Assembly (NCBI RefSeq): GCF_017356035.1
Contig: NZ_JAFIQX010000004.1
Coordinates: forward strand, 589,215 to 653,214
Direction: 5' to 3'
Length of the DNA: 64,000 bases
Source of the DNA: Longitalea luteola
Lineage (GTDB): Bacteria; Bacteroidota; Bacteroidia; Chitinophagales; Chitinophagaceae
The position numbers and the translations under genes are program-made. Below are positions 18,059 through 26,804 of this stretch, piece by piece. Below the pieces are notes generated by a model. It did not search any database. It was not told the origin of the DNA and was given only the letters and a program-made list of their open reading frames with translations. Position 1 is the stretch's first letter. The number at the start of each line of letters is the position of its first letter.

Positions 18059-18478
18059 TTAATTTTGAGTCAGATTGTTCTGTGCAGCCTTGGGATCGTC
18101 TTTATACTTTGAAGGACATTTAATAAGGATACCGTCTTTACTGGTAATTTCAAATACATCGCCTTGCATTTTTCCTTTCAGCACAATACGATCACTTTTC
18201 TCCATGTCAAAAGGCTTTTCGAAATAATAACGCACCTGCGCCCTGTTTCCCAGCGAATCGATCACATAGAACCGGGTAAGGTTGGGATCTTTGGCGGGAT
18301 CGTATTCGATAGGCGTTGCCACCGATTTATCGAGTTTGGCAATAACCGTCACTGTTTTTCCTTCTTTCTGACGGGCGGAGGCCAGGGTTTCATAGGTGGA
18401 GAGGTCGGCCATAAAGCTTAAGAGGATCATTATGCAGACCGCAATGCCCACAAGAATAACAATATGGATCTTTTTCAT
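18059..18478 (-). CDS. ccmE: Heme chaperone CcmE, CxxxY variant
   Basis: A 139-residue membrane-anchored OB-fold protein: an N-terminal span (residues 5-24) followed by the beta-barrel with RFYVIDSLGN and IVLKGKMQGDVFEI. In the usual protein a histidine in HxxxY binds heme covalently; here the segment is KCPSKY, so cysteine replaces histidine. The CxxxY form is known from archaea and some Desulfovibrio-type systems. The gene heads the ccmE-ccmF operon, preceded by a good -7 element. CcmABC genes are not in the window. Confidence 0.88.
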   Translation of the reverse strand: MKKIHIVILVGIAVCIMILLSFMADLSTYETLASARQKEGKTVTVIAKLDKSVATPIEYDPAKDPNLTRFYVIDSLGNRAQVRYYFEKPFDMEKSDRIVLKGKMQGDVFEITSKDGILIKCPSKYKDDPKAAQNNLTQN

Positions 18479-18531
18479 CTGAAATGTTTATCGTAACGCC
18501 TTGAAGACGTGGCACAATTGTTTATGCACCG

Positions 18532-18539
18532 CAAAGTTA
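18532..18539 (-). promoter_or_regulatory. Candidate -7 element for ccmE-ccmF
   Basis: TAACTTTG on the minus strand, 54 bases upstream of the ccmE start, matches TAnnTTTG. Confidence 0.5.
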
Positions 18540-18880
18540 GTTCAAAAACATATTGAGGGATGGATAGATTTAATTTATAAGGTAATTGATAAATCTTTAA
18601 CATTTCAAGAGATTGTCACCGGTTTCCGGGCACCTGATTCGGGAAGGTTAGTTCTCAGGTAAATATGAGCATACGCCTGGCTTAGCCGGTAACTGGTAAC
18701 CCGGCAACTGGTAACCGGCAACTGGTAACCGGCAACTGGTAACCGGCAACTGGTAACCAACCCGTAAGCGGGCAGCCATTCCTAACAAACGTAAGCTTGT
18801 TAGCTATAATTTTTTTGCGGCCTCCGGTTCCTGTGTTACCTTGCATCCCGTTTTTTTTAGCGTAGTATGATATATGATAT
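18540..18880. repeat. Divergent gap with a 14-bp tandem repeat
   Basis: Four exact copies of CCGGCAACTGGTAA occupy 18701-18756, preceded by a diverged 15-base copy from 18686. Adjacent bases hold a small hairpin CTAACAA/TTGTTAG near 18781-18801. The array sits between divergent ccmE and the ureohydrolase gene. The remainder is unremarkable leader DNA. Confidence 0.85.
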
Positions 18881-19927
18881 ATGACAGACCTATCTCATTT
18901 TGATCCTAACGCGGCGAGCAACCCCAATAACAACATATTCGGACTACCCTTCACTGAAGAAGACGCCCGTTTAGTTATATTACCTGTTCCCTGGGAAGTA
19001 ACAGTAAGCTATAATGCCGGTACTGCCCGGGCAGCCGATCATATATTTAAGGCAAGTATGCAGGTTGATCTTTTTGACCCTGACACCAAGGAATCGTGGC
19101 GACAGGGTTTTTTTATGCGCTCTCCGGACAAAAAGATCCTGCTGAAAAGCGATTACCTGCGTAAGGAAGCAGAACTGTATATCGACTATATTTCCAAAGG
19201 GGAAGTACTGGAGAAGAATTTCTTCATGTGCAAATCGTTGAAAGAAATAAATGAAGGCGGAAAGTTCCTGAACAACTGGGTGTATGAGCAAACAAAACAG
19301 CTGATCAACAGGAATAAACTGGTTGCCCTGCTCGGCGGTGACCACAGTATTGTATTAGGTTTTATTAAGGCAATGGCTGAAAAGCATGGTGATATTGGTG
19401 TACTGCAAATTGATGCGCATTGCGACCTGCGTGCATCGTATGAGCTCTTTACGTACAGCCATGCCAGTGTTATGTACAATGCGCTCAACGAAATTCCTTC
19501 GCTTACGCATCTCGTGCAGATGGGCGCCCGGGACTATTGCCAGGAAGAATGGGAATACATTAAAAACAATCCTGGCCGCGTAACCACCTATTTTGATAAA
19601 GACATTAAAGAACGGCAGTTTGAAGGAGAAACCTGGAAACAGATCACCGATGAGATCGTAAACAAATTACCAGAAAAAGTACTGGTAAGTTTTGATGTTG
19701 ATGGGCTCGATCCTAAATTGTGTCCCAATACCGGCACACCAGTACAGGGTGGATTTGAAACCGAACAGATCTTCTACCTGCTAAAAAAGATAGTCCAGAG
19801 CGGTCGTAAATTCATCGGTTTCGACCTGGTTGAAATAGGCGTAGGCGACAACAATGAGTGGGATGCCAATGTGGGCGCGCATATTTTATGGAGATTAGCG
19901 AACCTGCTGGTGGCCAGCAACCAATAG
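18881..19927 (+). CDS. Ureohydrolase of the agmatinase/formimidoylglutamase type
   Basis: A 348-residue arginase-fold enzyme. The dinuclear Mn ligands are visible: GGDHS (His), IDAHCDLR (Asp-x-His-x-Asp) and SFDVDGLDP (Asp-x-Asp). The N-terminal extension with LPVPWEVTVSYNAGTA is common in Bacteroidota agmatinase-family proteins. It hydrolyses a guanidino or formimino group; substrate choice among agmatine, guanidinobutyrate and formiminoglutamate cannot be settled from motifs. The following membrane-protein gene starts nine bases after its stop and is probably co-transcribed. Confidence 0.85.
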   Translation: MTDLSHFDPNAASNPNNNIFGLPFTEEDARLVILPVPWEVTVSYNAGTARAADHIFKASMQVDLFDPDTKESWRQGFFMRSPDKKILLKSDYLRKEAELYIDYISKGEVLEKNFFMCKSLKEINEGGKFLNNWVYEQTKQLINRNKLVALLGGDHSIVLGFIKAMAEKHGDIGVLQIDAHCDLRASYELFTYSHASVMYNALNEIPSLTHLVQMGARDYCQEEWEYIKNNPGRVTTYFDKDIKERQFEGETWKQITDEIVNKLPEKVLVSFDVDGLDPKLCPNTGTPVQGGFETEQIFYLLKKIVQSGRKFIGFDLVEIGVGDNNEWDANVGAHILWRLANLLVASNQ

Positions 19928-19935
19928 ACCTGCCT

Positions 19936-20484
19936 ATGGTATACCAATATGTTGTAACCCTCAAAAATCAAAGTAACCGGTATATTGATATACTGGGATT
20001 AATTCTGAGCCTTTTTTCTATTGTTTGTTTTACCCTGGAATCGTTCAGCACTAGCAAAGCCTACCTGTTGGGCAGTATAGCCGTGCTCGGTTTCGTTGTA
20101 TGGAACCTTATTCAATCGGCTAAGAAAAGAAAAGTGTATTACAGCCGTGCGCTGCTTATAGCCGCCCTGGTATGGATGAAAATGCCTTATTTTCAGTGGC
20201 TGGTGTTTGTATTCATTATTCTTGCCTTACTCGAATACCAGGCTAAATATTCCATAGAGATCGGTTTCTCCGATAACCAGATCGTTATTAACTCGCTCTT
20301 TAAAAAAAGATACGACTGGAAACAGTTCAGCAATATTGTGCTGAAAGACGGATTGCTCACACTCGACTTTACCAATAACCGCATTTTACAACGCGAAGTG
20401 GAAGACGATGAAGAGGACGATGCCGATGAAGATGAGTTTAACGAATACTGCAGAAAACAATTAGCTAATTCGATAGTTAGCTAA
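19936..20484 (+). CDS. Membrane protein of unknown function with acidic tail
   Basis: A 182-residue protein with four hydrophobic spans in the first ~110 residues (for example IDILGLILSLFSIVCF and QWLVFVFIILALLEY), then a soluble part with a PH-like flavour (IGFSDNQIVINSLFKKRYDWKQF) and a strongly acidic segment EDDEEDDADEDEF near the C-terminus. No family is recognised. The start at 19936 was chosen because it follows the ureohydrolase stop by nine bases; a longer frame from 19858 would overlap that gene. The two probably form one transcript. Confidence 0.7.
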   Translation: MVYQYVVTLKNQSNRYIDILGLILSLFSIVCFTLESFSTSKAYLLGSIAVLGFVVWNLIQSAKKRKVYYSRALLIAALVWMKMPYFQWLVFVFIILALLEYQAKYSIEIGFSDNQIVINSLFKKRYDWKQFSNIVLKDGLLTLDFTNNRILQREVEDDEEDDADEDEFNEYCRKQLANSIVS

Positions 20485-20544
20485 TGTGTTTACGAAAATG
20501 CAGTCACCGTCATTCCTCCTTGGCTGCTACTTGCCAGTTTTCCC

Positions 20545-20552
20545 TACATTTG
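20545..20552 (+). promoter_or_regulatory. Candidate -7 element for the aldehyde dehydrogenase
   Basis: TACATTTG matches TAnnTTTG with CTTGG about 22 bases upstream. It implies a start of translation at 20559 or 20568 with a very short leader, and rules out the longer frame beginning at 20484. Confidence 0.35.
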
Positions 20553-20567
20553 TTGAAAATGCACCAT

Positions 20568-22091
20568 ATGGATCTTCTCGCCCCATTAAAAATAACGAAA
20601 CAGAACGCCGGTGTTTCAACAGGTATATCAACGCTGCCCGCCCATGGTGCGGTCATAGAATCCTTTTCTCCGGTGGATGGTAAACTGATCGCAACCGTAC
20701 AAACTGCCGACAAAAGTGATTATGACCTGGTGGTAGCCAAAGCACAGGAAGCTTTCCTGGAATGGCGCACCTGGCCTGCGCCCAAACGGGGCGACATCGT
20801 GCGCGAGATCGGCGACGCGTTGCGGGTCAATAAAGAACCGCTGGGCAGACTGGTATCGTATGAAATGGGTAAAAGCCTGCAGGAAGGGCTTGGCGAAGTG
20901 CAGGAAATGATCGACATCTGCGATTTTGCCGTGGGACTGTCGCGTCAGTTATACGGATTATCCATGCACAGCGAACGCCCGGCACACCGCATGTACGAAC
21001 AATGGCATCCGCTGGGTATTGTGGGCATTATTTCCGCCTTTAATTTTCCTGTAGCGGTATGGAGCTGGAACAGCATGTTGGCCTGGATTTGCGGCGATGT
21101 GTGCATCTGGAAACCTTCAGAAAAAACACCGTTATGCGCAGTTGCCTGTCATAATATTATCCAGGAAGTACTGGTACGCAATAAAGTGCCTGACGGCATA
21201 AACGGATTGGTCATTGGCGGCCGCGAAGTGGGTGAATGGTTGTCGGCCGACACCCGTATTCCGCTCGTATCGGCTACCGGTTCAACGCGCATGGGCAAAG
21301 CTGTAGGGGCTACTGTTGGCGCACGCCTGGGCAGGGCCCTGCTCGAGCTAGGCGGCAATAATGCCATCATAATTTCGAAACATGCCGACCTGGATATCGC
21401 CATCCGCGGAGCCGTCTTTGGCGCTGTAGGCACTGCCGGTCAGCGTTGCACGACCACGCGGCGCCTGATCATCCACGATGAAGTATACGACCTGGTAAAA
21501 GATAAACTGGTAGCTGCGTATAATCAATTGCGTATTGGCGACCCGCTTGATGAAAACAACCATGTAGGTCCACTGATCGATAAAGATGCAGTTATCGGGT
21601 ATGAAAAAGCACTCGATGCCTGTAAAAAAGAAGGCGGCCGCTTTATTGTTGAAGGCGGCGTTTTAACCGGTAAAGGGTATGAAAGCGGTTGTTATGTTAA
21701 ACCCTGCATTGCCGAAGTGGAGCCTCATTACAAGATCGTTGAACAGGAGACATTCGCGCCTATCCTGTATTTAATGAAATACAGTACACTCGACGATGCC
21801 ATTGCCATTCAAAACAGTGTGCCTCAGGGGTTATCGTCCAGTATTATGACGTTGAACCTGCGCGAAGCGGAGCAGTTCCTGTCGGCAGCCGGCAGCGATT
21901 GTGGTATTGCCAATGTCAATATCGGTACTTCGGGAGCAGAAATTGGCGGCGCTTTTGGCGGAGAAAAAGAAACCGGCGGCGGCCGGGAAAGTGGCAGCGA
22001 TGCCTGGAAAGCGTATATGCGACGCCAGACGAATACGATCAACTATTCTACACAATTACCCTTAGCGCAGGGCATTAAATTTCATGTATAG
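20568..22091 (+). CDS. ALDH7-type aldehyde dehydrogenase (aminoadipate-semialdehyde dehydrogenase-like)
   Basis: A ~507-residue NAD-dependent aldehyde dehydrogenase. The general base is in LLELGGNNAI around residue 260 and the nucleophile in GTAGQRCTTTRR around residue 293. The N-terminal IISAFNFPVAVWSWN, WKPSEKTPLCA, GSTRMGK and the C-terminal GGAFGGEKETGGGRESGSDAW match ALDH7A1/antiquitin, which oxidises alpha-aminoadipic semialdehyde in lysine catabolism. The frame is open upstream to 20484, but the family N-terminus starts near the ATG at 20568 (20559 is equally possible). Confidence 0.88.
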   Translation: MDLLAPLKITKQNAGVSTGISTLPAHGAVIESFSPVDGKLIATVQTADKSDYDLVVAKAQEAFLEWRTWPAPKRGDIVREIGDALRVNKEPLGRLVSYEMGKSLQEGLGEVQEMIDICDFAVGLSRQLYGLSMHSERPAHRMYEQWHPLGIVGIISAFNFPVAVWSWNSMLAWICGDVCIWKPSEKTPLCAVACHNIIQEVLVRNKVPDGINGLVIGGREVGEWLSADTRIPLVSATGSTRMGKAVGATVGARLGRALLELGGNNAIIISKHADLDIAIRGAVFGAVGTAGQRCTTTRRLIIHDEVYDLVKDKLVAAYNQLRIGDPLDENNHVGPLIDKDAVIGYEKALDACKKEGGRFIVEGGVLTGKGYESGCYVKPCIAEVEPHYKIVEQETFAPILYLMKYSTLDDAIAIQNSVPQGLSSSIMTLNLREAEQFLSAAGSDCGIANVNIGTSGAEIGGAFGGEKETGGGRESGSDAWKAYMRRQTNTINYSTQLPLAQGIKFHV

Positions 22092-22153
22092 GCCTCCATA
22101 TTTAATTTAATGCGTTATTACATATTAAAAAGCTTTCGTTTAAAGGCATAATC

Positions 22154-22257
22154 CTGATTTCGAGATTTTGAGACATGCCTGCCGGCAGGCAGGTTTTGGG
22201 ATCTTGAGATTTCATCCAGATTCTGCCTTTGGTCAAATCTCAAAATCCCGAAATCAG
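22154..22257. repeat. Inverted repeat of GATTTCGAGATTTTGAGA words with CCTGCCGGCAGG core
   Basis: Twenty-base arms at 22154-22173 and 22238-22257 are complementary with one mismatch. A perfect palindrome around CCTGCCGGCAGG (22178-22190) lies between them. It is downstream of the aldehyde dehydrogenase and may terminate it. The same words (AAATCCCGAAATCTC) recur at 33545-33605. Confidence 0.65.
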
Positions 22258-22366
22258 CAATCGCTAAATTCCTTAACGCGTGCCTCATACCTTGATTTCA
22301 GGCCTGTAAGCAAACAATATTGACTTACTTATAGCGTTAATTCTTGTCTGTCAAGCTGAAACCGGT

Positions 22367-23881
22367 ATGAAGAAACTTTACTTGCTGCTTTTATCTACCA
22401 CTGTTATGCATATAGCCAATTCCCAAATGCGGCTGGGAATAATGGGTGGTCCTCACTCCTCTTCAGTAATTGAAAAGAACTTTATACCGGATTGGGATAA
22501 TACCGTAAAGCCTTACTATACGAAAAGAAGCGGTATGCATATCGGGCTTATGGGTGAAATGTCGCTTGGTTACAGCAATAAATGGTATTTCCAGCCTGGT
22601 ATTTTATACATGACCAAGGGCAGAAAATACCAACGCCTGTATGACACCATCCAGGTGAAAACAGACACCGTCTTTCACAGCAATACTTACTACACCAACT
22701 ATATTGAAGTACCGCTGAATTTTGCGTTAAAACTTCCGCTGAACAAAAGCAGGAGAAGCAACTTCATCATCAGCGCCGGTCCATACGTATCGTTTTTTTA
22801 TAATGGTAAGGAAACATCCGAAACGCGGATCTCCTATGACGATTCATCCATCACTTATTCAAAAGATGAATCAAACATCCAGGTTGGCAAAGATGATCAT
22901 AAGGTCACTACGCTGGATCTGGGCGTAAATGCCCGGGTAGGTTTTGAATTTGGAAACCTGTTGCTGACCGGTTTCATCAGCCAGGGATTGACCAGTTTTT
23001 ACGATGCGCCATACAAAGGCAGCTTCAAACACCGGGTTATTGGCGCTTCCATTGGCTTGTGGCTGGGTAAAAAAGTGGTGTTGACGAATGATAAGGACAA
23101 AGACGGGGTGCTCGATAAAGTGGACGGCTGTCCCGATGTGGCAGGTTCACCGAAGGCAGGCGGTTGTCCTGATAAAGACGGCGATGGCGTGGCAGATGGG
23201 GTGGATAAATGTCCGGATGAGCCAGGACTTGCCCGCGATGCAGGCTGTCCCATTCGTGACCGCGACCATGATACCGTTCTTGATCCTGAAGATAAATGTC
23301 CTGACGTACCAGGACTTATGAAATACCAGGGCTGTCCGCCACCCGACACCGACGGCGATGGCATCAACGACGAAAATGATCTTTGTATTGACAAACCAGG
23401 CCCGGCCGACTTTAATGGTTGCCCCGTGCCCGACAGCGATAGCGATGGCATAAATGACAAAGAGGATAAATGTCCTACTGTGGCCGGCGTACGGGAAAAC
23501 AGCGGTTGTCCGGCCATTAAGAAAGAGATCGTTGACCGCGTGAACTATGCGGCCAAGAAGATCTTCTTTGCCACGGGAAGCGACAAGATCCTGCCGGCTT
23601 CCTTCGCCGCCCTGAATAATGTGGTAGCCATTCTGAGGAATGATACTAGCCTTAAACTGGTGGTAGCGGGTTATACGGATAATGTAGGCAAACCGGCATC
23701 GAATTTGATCCTGTCGCAAAAACGCGCTGATGCCGTTAAGAACTACCTGGTTCAAAAAGGGCTTGACGCCAGCAGATTAACAGCTATCGGCTATGGCCAG
23801 GAAAACCCGGTTGACGATAACAGCAGACCCGAGGGCCGGGCAGCAAATCGACGGGTGGAACTGAAACTATCGCAGCGATAG
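22367..23881 (+). CDS. OmpA-family outer membrane protein with barrel and thrombospondin type-3 repeats
   Basis: A 504-residue exported protein: signal peptide (about residues 1-19), a PorT-like outer-membrane beta-barrel (about 20-235), a calcium-binding TSP3 region of five D-x-D-x-D-G-x-x-D repeats each ending in C-P (about 240-385), and an OmpA peptidoglycan-binding domain (about 395-504) with FFATGSDKILP, AGYTDNVG and the NRRVEL end. It should link the outer membrane to peptidoglycan. It is transcribed alone. Confidence 0.9.
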   Translation: MKKLYLLLLSTTVMHIANSQMRLGIMGGPHSSSVIEKNFIPDWDNTVKPYYTKRSGMHIGLMGEMSLGYSNKWYFQPGILYMTKGRKYQRLYDTIQVKTDTVFHSNTYYTNYIEVPLNFALKLPLNKSRRSNFIISAGPYVSFFYNGKETSETRISYDDSSITYSKDESNIQVGKDDHKVTTLDLGVNARVGFEFGNLLLTGFISQGLTSFYDAPYKGSFKHRVIGASIGLWLGKKVVLTNDKDKDGVLDKVDGCPDVAGSPKAGGCPDKDGDGVADGVDKCPDEPGLARDAGCPIRDRDHDTVLDPEDKCPDVPGLMKYQGCPPPDTDGDGINDENDLCIDKPGPADFNGCPVPDSDSDGINDKEDKCPTVAGVRENSGCPAIKKEIVDRVNYAAKKIFFATGSDKILPASFAALNNVVAILRNDTSLKLVVAGYTDNVGKPASNLILSQKRADAVKNYLVQKGLDASRLTAIGYGQENPVDDNSRPEGRAANRRVELKLSQR

Positions 23882-24226
23882 CAGTTGAAAGCGGCGCCTG
23901 CCCATTGCAAAGCGGGATCTTTTCAAAGTTTGCAAAAGGTTATGAGTTGCGATCCTGCTCGTAATATAATTGTCGCTTAATCTCGAACAAATTACCAGCC
24001 ACTCATGTAAATAAGATACATGTGTGGCTTTTAATTTTATATTTTGTGCCAGGCGGAGAATGAACGTTTGTAAAAGCAGCCGCCTGAATTTGGGCAATAA
24101 ACGCAGTTCATTCTCCCGGTTATAGGGTTCATGAAATGTTAAGAATTAGTAAAAAACAAGATATTTGGACCGTATTACCATTAATAAACTTACGTTACAC
24201 ATCTGTAAAGCAAAAAAAACTTGTAA
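23882..24226. other. Intergenic region upstream of the subtilase gene
   Basis: No gene is credible in these 345 bases. An exact 11-base inverted pair GGAGAATGAAC (24055-24065) / GTTCATTCTCC (24106-24116) with a 40-base loop lies about 110 bases upstream of the subtilase start, where it could act as an operator or leader structure. The last 60 bases are AT-rich, as expected for a promoter. Confidence 0.5.
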
Positions 24227-25939
24227 ATGAACAAACTGGTAAAAGTAGCAGGATTAGTTACTGCCATGGTGATTGCTGACCAAACGGCCTTTGCGCAGCA
24301 AGAGAAAAGCATAAAAACAGGAGATGTGCCGAAGGGATGGCACCTGCTCGACAAAACCAAGGACGGGTATCACGGGATCAGTCTCGATAAAGCCTATGAA
24401 TTCATCCGTACCAAAAACCTGAAATCAAAGACTGTTGTAGTGGCGGTCATCGATTCGGGTATCGATACGCTGCATGAAGACCTGAAAGAAGTGCTGTGGG
24501 TGAACCCAAAGGAGATCCCGGGCAATAATATCGATGATGACGGCAACGGTTATACTGATGATATCCACGGGTGGAACTTCATAGGCGGAAAAGACGGCAA
24601 GAACGTAAAACAGGACTCTTATGAAGGCGCCCGCGTTTACCATATGTACAAGGAGAAGTTCGCCGGTAAGAGCATAGACACCGCTACGCTGTCGGCCGAA
24701 GAAAAAGATGAGTACAAAATGTGGCTGAAATCGAAAAAGAAGATCGAAGGGGAAGGCGCCGATGAAGGCGTTGACCTGGGAATGCTGAAAAGAGCGTTGA
24801 GCAGCGCACAGAAAAGCGACAGCATCATGCGTAAAGCGCTGAAAAAAGAAACTTATACCGGCTCCGATGTAGATACTTTCACGGCTGTTTCATCAAACGA
24901 AAAAACGGCTAAAGGCAGCCTGTTGTATTTATTCAAAGCCAACCAGATGATGGAAACCACCAACAAGGAATTCCTGGAAGGTTTTGAAGAGTTTGTAAGC
25001 GGTGAAGAAAGAAAGGCAGAGGCCAAGGAAAAAGCGCCTCAAAATTACCGCGGCGATATCACCAAAGACAATGAGGCCGATATCAACGACCGCAACTATG
25101 GTAATCCCGATGTAATGGCTTCTACCCCATTCCATGGTACGCACGTGGCCGGTATCATCGGCGCTGTGCGCAACAATGGTAAAGGTATGGATGGCGTTGC
25201 CGACAATGTACGCATCATGATGATCCGCGCCGTACCCGATGGCGACGAGCATGATAAAGATATTGCCCTGGCAATTCGCTATGCAACTGACAATGGCGCC
25301 AAGATCGTGAACATGAGCTTCGGTAAAGATTTCTCGCCCCAGAAAAAATGGGTAGACGAAGCCGTTAAATATGCAGAAAGCAAAGGCGTATTACTGGTAC
25401 ATGCAGCTGGTAACGATGCCAAAAACATAGATACCGCTGACAATTTCCCGAATGCTTATATGAAAGGAAGCAATGAAAAAGCCTCTAACTGGATCACGGT
25501 AGGCGCCAGTGGCGATCCGAAATCCGGTGGCTTTACAGCCTCTTTTTCCAACTATGGCAAACAACAGGTAGATGTATTTGCACCCGGTGTCAAGATCTAC
25601 TCAAGCATTCCTGGAGGCAACACCTACGGCAATGCCCAGGGTACGAGCATGGCCTGCCCGGTAGTAGCCGGCACAGCCGCCTTCCTGCTGCAATACTTCC
25701 CTTACCTTACGCCGCAGCAATTAAAATATTGCATTATGAAATCGGCCCAGGTGCCCGACGCCAAGGTTAGAAAACCCGGTACTGAGGAAATGGTTGCTTT
25801 AACTGACCTGAGCGAAAGCGGTGGTATTATCAATGCCTACGAAGCCGCTAAAGTAGCTGCTACATTGGATCCTTCCGGCAAAAAAGCTTCGCCCAAAAAA
25901 TCTTCTGCCAAACCAACGCTGAAGAACAAAAAAGGATAA
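24227..25939 (+). CDS. Secreted subtilisin-like S8 serine protease
   Basis: A 570-residue protein with a signal peptide ending near FAQQ (residue 25). The catalytic triad is visible: Asp in VAVIDSGID (about 77), His in FHGTHVAGII (about 304) and Ser in GTSMACPVVAGT (about 475), with the oxyanion Asn in HAAGND. The Asp-His distance is about 227 residues, against 30-60 in subtilisin, because of a charged, helical insertion (about 140-285). The C-terminus is a lysine/serine-rich tail, not a typical Por sorting domain. It should be a periplasmic or surface protease. Confidence 0.9.
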   Translation: MNKLVKVAGLVTAMVIADQTAFAQQEKSIKTGDVPKGWHLLDKTKDGYHGISLDKAYEFIRTKNLKSKTVVVAVIDSGIDTLHEDLKEVLWVNPKEIPGNNIDDDGNGYTDDIHGWNFIGGKDGKNVKQDSYEGARVYHMYKEKFAGKSIDTATLSAEEKDEYKMWLKSKKKIEGEGADEGVDLGMLKRALSSAQKSDSIMRKALKKETYTGSDVDTFTAVSSNEKTAKGSLLYLFKANQMMETTNKEFLEGFEEFVSGEERKAEAKEKAPQNYRGDITKDNEADINDRNYGNPDVMASTPFHGTHVAGIIGAVRNNGKGMDGVADNVRIMMIRAVPDGDEHDKDIALAIRYATDNGAKIVNMSFGKDFSPQKKWVDEAVKYAESKGVLLVHAAGNDAKNIDTADNFPNAYMKGSNEKASNWITVGASGDPKSGGFTASFSNYGKQQVDVFAPGVKIYSSIPGGNTYGNAQGTSMACPVVAGTAAFLLQYFPYLTPQQLKYCIMKSAQVPDAKVRKPGTEEMVALTDLSESGGIINAYEAAKVAATLDPSGKKASPKKSSAKPTLKNKKG

Positions 25940-25955
25940 GCTTACTTAGATAGTT

Positions 25956-25999
25956 ACAGGGTACAGGTTACAGGGTAAAACCGGTAATTTGTACCCTGT
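25956..25999 (+). terminator. Subtilase terminator and following palindromic words
   Basis: ACAGGGTACA (25956-25965) and TGTACCCTGT (25990-25999) form a perfect 10-base stem followed by TTATTTTAG. Immediately downstream GTTACCGGTCGCCGGTTACC can pair with GCGACCGGCGCAAGGTAACCGG near 26103-26127, another member of the CCGGTTACC word family. Confidence 0.65.
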
Positions 26000-26155
26000 T
26001 TATTTTAGTTACCGGTCGCCGGTTACCGCGAAAAGGCACCCTTTAATCAGCGCCTGCACATGCGACCAATGCCGGAAAAATAGTAAGCCTCGAAATAATG
26101 TCCTGGCGACCGGCGCAAGGTAACCGGTAACACATTCGGATATTCTGAAACATTC

Positions 26156-26163
26156 TAACTTTG
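26156..26163 (+). promoter_or_regulatory. Candidate -7 element for the DinB gene
   Basis: TAACTTTG matches TAnnTTTG, 53 bases upstream of the start codon. No clear -33 motif. Confidence 0.45.
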
Positions 26164-26215
26164 TACACCTGTAACCTGGAACATGTATTTTAAGTATTTT
26201 TAGAAAAAAGAAAGT

Positions 26216-26788
26216 ATGTTGCGTAAAAGCGAAATAACTGTACCTGATTTTTACAAAACCTATATCAATGCCCTGCAGGAAGAAGAACTGCAGGAGGCCC
26301 TTGCCAACAACACCCGCCGTTTTAGAAAACTGCTTAAACAGATCCCGCATAATAAGATCAACTATGCGTATGCGGAAGGCAAATGGACGATCAAGGAACT
26401 GCTGCAACATATCATCGATGCTGAACGGGTATTCATTTACCGGGCCCTTACATTTGCCCGCCGCGACCCGGCTCCCCTGCCCGGCTTCGATGAAAACAAC
26501 TGGGCCATTACTGCCAAAGCCCCCAAACGCAAATGGAACGAACTGGTAGAAGAATTCAAATTGCTCCGTAATGCCAATGAGATCTTCCTGAACTCACTCG
26601 ACAACGATCAATTGTTACAGACCGGTTCTGCCAATAACAGTACGATCAGTGTGGCGGGACTGGCGTTTGTTTGTGCAGGCCATGTTGCTCATCATATGCG
26701 TATTATCAGGGAAAGATACCTGGATGAACAATCCGGCGATAAAGTGAAAGTGAACGGTATTAAAAAGAAGAAAAAGAAGAAACAATAA
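26216..26788 (+). CDS. DinB-family protein
   Basis: A 190-residue four-helix DinB/YfiT-like protein. Metal-binding histidines of the fold are visible in ELLQHIIDAERV (about residue 65) and in GHVAHHMRIIRERY (about residues 158-162). Members include bacillithiol or mycothiol S-transferases and many of unknown substrate. The C-terminus ends in an unusual run of lysines (KKKKKKK-type). It is monocistronic and convergent with the DUF2520 gene. Confidence 0.85.
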   Translation: MLRKSEITVPDFYKTYINALQEEELQEALANNTRRFRKLLKQIPHNKINYAYAEGKWTIKELLQHIIDAERVFIYRALTFARRDPAPLPGFDENNWAITAKAPKRKWNELVEEFKLLRNANEIFLNSLDNDQLLQTGSANNSTISVAGLAFVCAGHVAHHMRIIRERYLDEQSGDKVKVNGIKKKKKKKQ

Positions 26789-26804
26789 TGAATGTGATAA
26801 CTGG

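Noticed and set aside
18686..18756. Possible CRISPR array or iteron origin
   Set aside because: Fourteen-base units without spacers; no replication genes nearby; the words match other intergenic repeats.
20484..20567. Longer N-terminus for the aldehyde dehydrogenase
   Set aside because: The extra residues do not fit the family and a -7-like element lies inside them.
23147..23755. A 202-codon minus-strand frame opposite the OmpA gene
   Set aside because: It is the mirror of the repetitive TSP3 region; codon pattern and homology belong to the plus strand.
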